From positions 1 through 57,234 of the forward strand of contig NZ_BJNV01000026.1 in the NCBI RefSeq assembly GCF_006539865.1: a stretch of 57,234 bases of DNA, written 5' to 3'. Below, piece after piece: positions 54,964 to 57,234 of the stretch. The first letter of the stretch is position 1; every line of letters starts with the position of its first letter. The stretch comes from Zoogloea ramigera. Its GTDB lineage: Bacteria > Pseudomonadota > Gammaproteobacteria > Burkholderiales > Rhodocyclaceae. The notes beneath the pieces were generated by a model. It saw nothing but the letters and a program-made list of their open reading frames with translations, had not been told where the DNA came from and did no database searches. A program made the translations under genes and the position numbers.

Positions 54964-57138
54964 ATGAGCCCCGCCATCGTCCGCGTAGCGCTGCCCGTTC
55001 CGCTGCCCCAATGCTTTGATTACACGGCAGAAAGCATCGCTCCCGGCGACCTCGGGCGGTGCGTGCGGGTGCCCTTCGGGCGTGGTGAGAAGACCGGCCT
55101 GATCGTCGCCCTGCCCGATGCCGCCGAGCTGCCGGTCGAGCGCCTCAAGCCCGTCATCGCCATCCAGCGCGAAGCCCCGGCCCTGCCAGCCGACTGGCTG
55201 GCCCTGGTGGAATTCACCGCCCGCTACTACCAGCACCCCCTCGGCGAAGTCGTCGCGATGGCCCTGCCGCCGCGCCTGCGCCGGGCCGATGCCGTGGCCG
55301 GCGCCGAAGCCGACCCACTCCTCGAGCTCAGTGCCGCCGGGCGCCAGGCCCTCGCCGACAGCAAACGCGAGAGCCGCGCCCTGGCGCTGCTGCGCAGCCT
55401 CGACGCCGACGGCCCCAGCCGCCGCCAGCTGCTGCGCGATCACCACGGCCCAGCCGTCTCCGACGCCCTCAAGCGCGGCTGGATAACCCCCGGCAGCGCC
55501 GCCGACCCGGCACAGATGGCCGGCGCCCCCACCCTCACCGACGAACAGCAGGCCGCCGTCGCCAGCCTCTCGGAAGGCTTCGGGTGCTTCCAGCCCTTCC
55601 TGCTCTTCGGCGTCACCGGCAGCGGCAAGACGGAGGTCTACCTGCGCCTCGTGCAGCAGGTCATCGCCGGCGGCGGCCAGGCCCTGATCCTGGTCCCCGA
55701 GATCGCCCTCACGCCCCAGCTCGAAGGCCGCGTGGCCGGGCGCTTTCCGGCGGCGCGGGTGGTCAGCCTGCACTCGGCGCTGGCCGAAGGCGCCCGCTCC
55801 CAGGGCTTCGTGCAGGCCATGGAGGGCCGCGCCGACATCGTGTTGGGCACCCGCCTGTCGGTGTTCACGCCGCTGCCGCGGCTCGGCCTGATCGTCGTCG
55901 ACGAGGAACACGACGCCAGCTACAAGCAGCACGAGGGCGTGCGCTACTCCGCCCGCGACCTCGCCATCTGGCGCGCCCGCCAACGCAGCGTGCCCATCGT
56001 GCTGGGCTCCGCCACGCCGTCCCTCGAAAGCTGGCACGCCGCCGAGACCGGCCGCTACAAACGCGTCGAACTGGCCAGCCGCGCCGTTGCCGCCACCCTG
56101 CCCAAGGTGCGCCCGGTGGACGTGCGCCGCGAGAAGCTCCAGCACGGCCTCTCCGAGCACCTGCTGCGGGCCGTCGAGGTGCGCCTGCAGAAGGGCGAGC
56201 AGAGCCTCATCTTCCTCAACCGGCGCGGCTACGCCCCGGTGCTCTCGTGCCCGTCCTGCGGCTGGGTCAGCCGCTGCCCGCACTGCACCGCCAACATGGT
56301 GCTGCACCTGGCCGACCGGCGCCTGCGCTGCCACCACTGCAGCTTCGAGGCCGGCATCCCGCTGGCCTGCCCCGACTGCGGCGACCAGGACATCCAGCCC
56401 TTCGGCCGCGGCACCCAGCGCCTCGAAGAGACCCTCGCCGAACGCTTCCCCACCGCCCGGGTGCTGCGCGTCGACCGGGACGCGGCACGCACGCGCAGCC
56501 AGTGGGACGCCCTGCTCGAGCAGATCGGCAACGGCGAGGCCGACATCCTGGTCGGCACGCAGATGATGGCCAAGGGGCACGACTTCCCCAAGCTCACCTT
56601 CGTCGGCGTGCTCAATGCCGACTCGTCCCTCTTCGCCGCTGATTTTCGTGCCCCCGAGCGGCTGTTCCAGCAGCTCATGCAGGTGGGCGGCCGCGCCGGC
56701 CGCGGCCAGCTCCCGGGCGAGGTGATGGTCCAGACCCAGTACCCCGACCACCCCCTCTACCAGTGCCTGGCCCGCCACGACTTCCAGCGCTACGCCGCGC
56801 TGCAGCTCGACGAGCGCAAGCAGGCCCGCTTCCCGCCCTTCGCCGCCAACGCCCTGCTGTGCGCCACCGCCGACGAGGTGGGCACCGCCCTCGACTGGCT
56901 CAAGGCCGCCCGCGCTGAAGCCCTGCCCTACGCCCAGGCCTTCGGGGTGATGGTGTTCGACCCGGTGCCGATGCGCATGGTCCGCCTGGCCCGCCGCGAA
57001 CGCGCCCAGCTGCTGGTCGAAGCCCCCGCCCGCCCGGCCCTGCAGGCCTTTCTGAGCGCCTGGAGCGAGCGCCTGTGGGCCCTCAAACCCCCGCGCGTCC
57101 TGCGCTGGCACCTGGACGTGGACCCGGCCGAAGTCTAG
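54964..57138 (+). CDS. priA: Primosomal replication-restart helicase PriA
   Basis: A 3'-5' helicase that restarts stalled forks and reloads DnaB. The 724-aa protein has the N-terminal 3'-end-binding domain, a helicase with Walker A GVTGSGKTEVYLR (about 216-228) and DEEH near 312-315, and the zinc-binding insertion with eight Cys (CPSCGW, CPHC, CHHC, CPDCGD, about 430-475). A C-terminal half with VGGRAGRG follows. The start ATG 54964 closely follows the DnaA-box region. Confidence 0.97.
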   Translation: MSPAIVRVALPVPLPQCFDYTAESIAPGDLGRCVRVPFGRGEKTGLIVALPDAAELPVERLKPVIAIQREAPALPADWLALVEFTARYYQHPLGEVVAMALPPRLRRADAVAGAEADPLLELSAAGRQALADSKRESRALALLRSLDADGPSRRQLLRDHHGPAVSDALKRGWITPGSAADPAQMAGAPTLTDEQQAAVASLSEGFGCFQPFLLFGVTGSGKTEVYLRLVQQVIAGGGQALILVPEIALTPQLEGRVAGRFPAARVVSLHSALAEGARSQGFVQAMEGRADIVLGTRLSVFTPLPRLGLIVVDEEHDASYKQHEGVRYSARDLAIWRARQRSVPIVLGSATPSLESWHAAETGRYKRVELASRAVAATLPKVRPVDVRREKLQHGLSEHLLRAVEVRLQKGEQSLIFLNRRGYAPVLSCPSCGWVSRCPHCTANMVLHLADRRLRCHHCSFEAGIPLACPDCGDQDIQPFGRGTQRLEETLAERFPTARVLRVDRDAARTRSQWDALLEQIGNGEADILVGTQMMAKGHDFPKLTFVGVLNADSSLFAADFRAPERLFQQLMQVGGRAGRGQLPGEVMVQTQYPDHPLYQCLARHDFQRYAALQLDERKQARFPPFAANALLCATADEVGTALDWLKAARAEALPYAQAFGVMVFDPVPMRMVRLARRERAQLLVEAPARPALQAFLSAWSERLWALKPPRVLRWHLDVDPAEV

Positions 57139-57234
57139 CGGCCTGTCGGGCCTGGATAACCCTGGAGCGACAAGGCCAGGCGTCGATGTGCCAGCGGGCG
57201 TGTAGTGCTCCCACCCTCCGGGTGAGCGTCGGCT

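Overview
The window looks like the replication-origin neighbourhood of a high-GC betaproteobacterial chromosome, most likely Rhodocyclales (Azoarcus/Thauera/Aromatoleum type). The evidence is the dnaA-dnaN-gyrB and rpmH-rnpA-yidD-yidC-mnmE blocks, the rsmB-DUF4390-ntrY-ntrX-trkA-trkH order, the hemE-priA pair, two perfect parS sites, and a complete urt-ure urea cluster. Taxonomy is inferred from gene order and protein style, not from a search.

Left arm (1-14.2 kb) is an accessory defence region. It opens with the tail of an unknown gene, then a type I restriction-modification operon (hsdR, hsdM, a DUF1016/YhcG-type nuclease, hsdS). A 21-bp tandem repeat array follows, lying just downstream of and in frame with a 158-aa gene of unknown function. 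Next comes the most interesting locus: a WYL-domain regulator, two tightly packed small ORFs, a cyclic-nucleotide-binding + TIR-like effector, a two-domain class III nucleotide cyclase, and an E2 (ubiquitin-conjugating)-like protein with a Cys-rich tail. The effector and cyclase form a Pycsar-like anti-phage pair. The WYL regulator and the E2-like protein are the parts that CBASS loci usually carry, so this looks like a Pycsar system with CBASS-style accessories. A RhuM-family gene closes the region.

Core replication block (14.5-23.9 kb): gyrB, dnaN and dnaA read leftward, and rpmH, rnpA, yidD, yidC and mnmE read rightward, ending at a strong terminator. Two short lipoprotein genes and an AT-rich field of small palindromes follow (24.0-25.9 kb).

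Urea block (25.9-41.2 kb, all leftward): a transporter-fused hybrid sensor kinase and a LuxR-type response regulator lie upstream of urtABCDE (urea ABC importer) and ureDA-orf-BCEFG (nickel urease and its chaperones). A 59-bp element duplicated upstream of urtA and urtB is a candidate target of the response regulator. The sensor gene is broken by one base in a G6 tract at the transporter-kinase junction. An intact gene, a -1 frameshift or a sequencing error would all restore a protein of about 1,120 residues.

Right arm (41.4-57.1 kb, rightward): a glycine-zipper lipoprotein, tam, a sirtuin, a TauE-type permease bracketed by two parS sites, a spermidine-synthase-like gene, rsmB, DUF4390, ntrY, an ntrX whose AAA+ domain has lost its ATPase motifs, trkA, trkH, hemE and priA. 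The hemE-priA gap holds an AT-rich stretch with a DnaA-box cluster and is a better origin candidate than the dnaA-rpmH gap, which has a single clear box.
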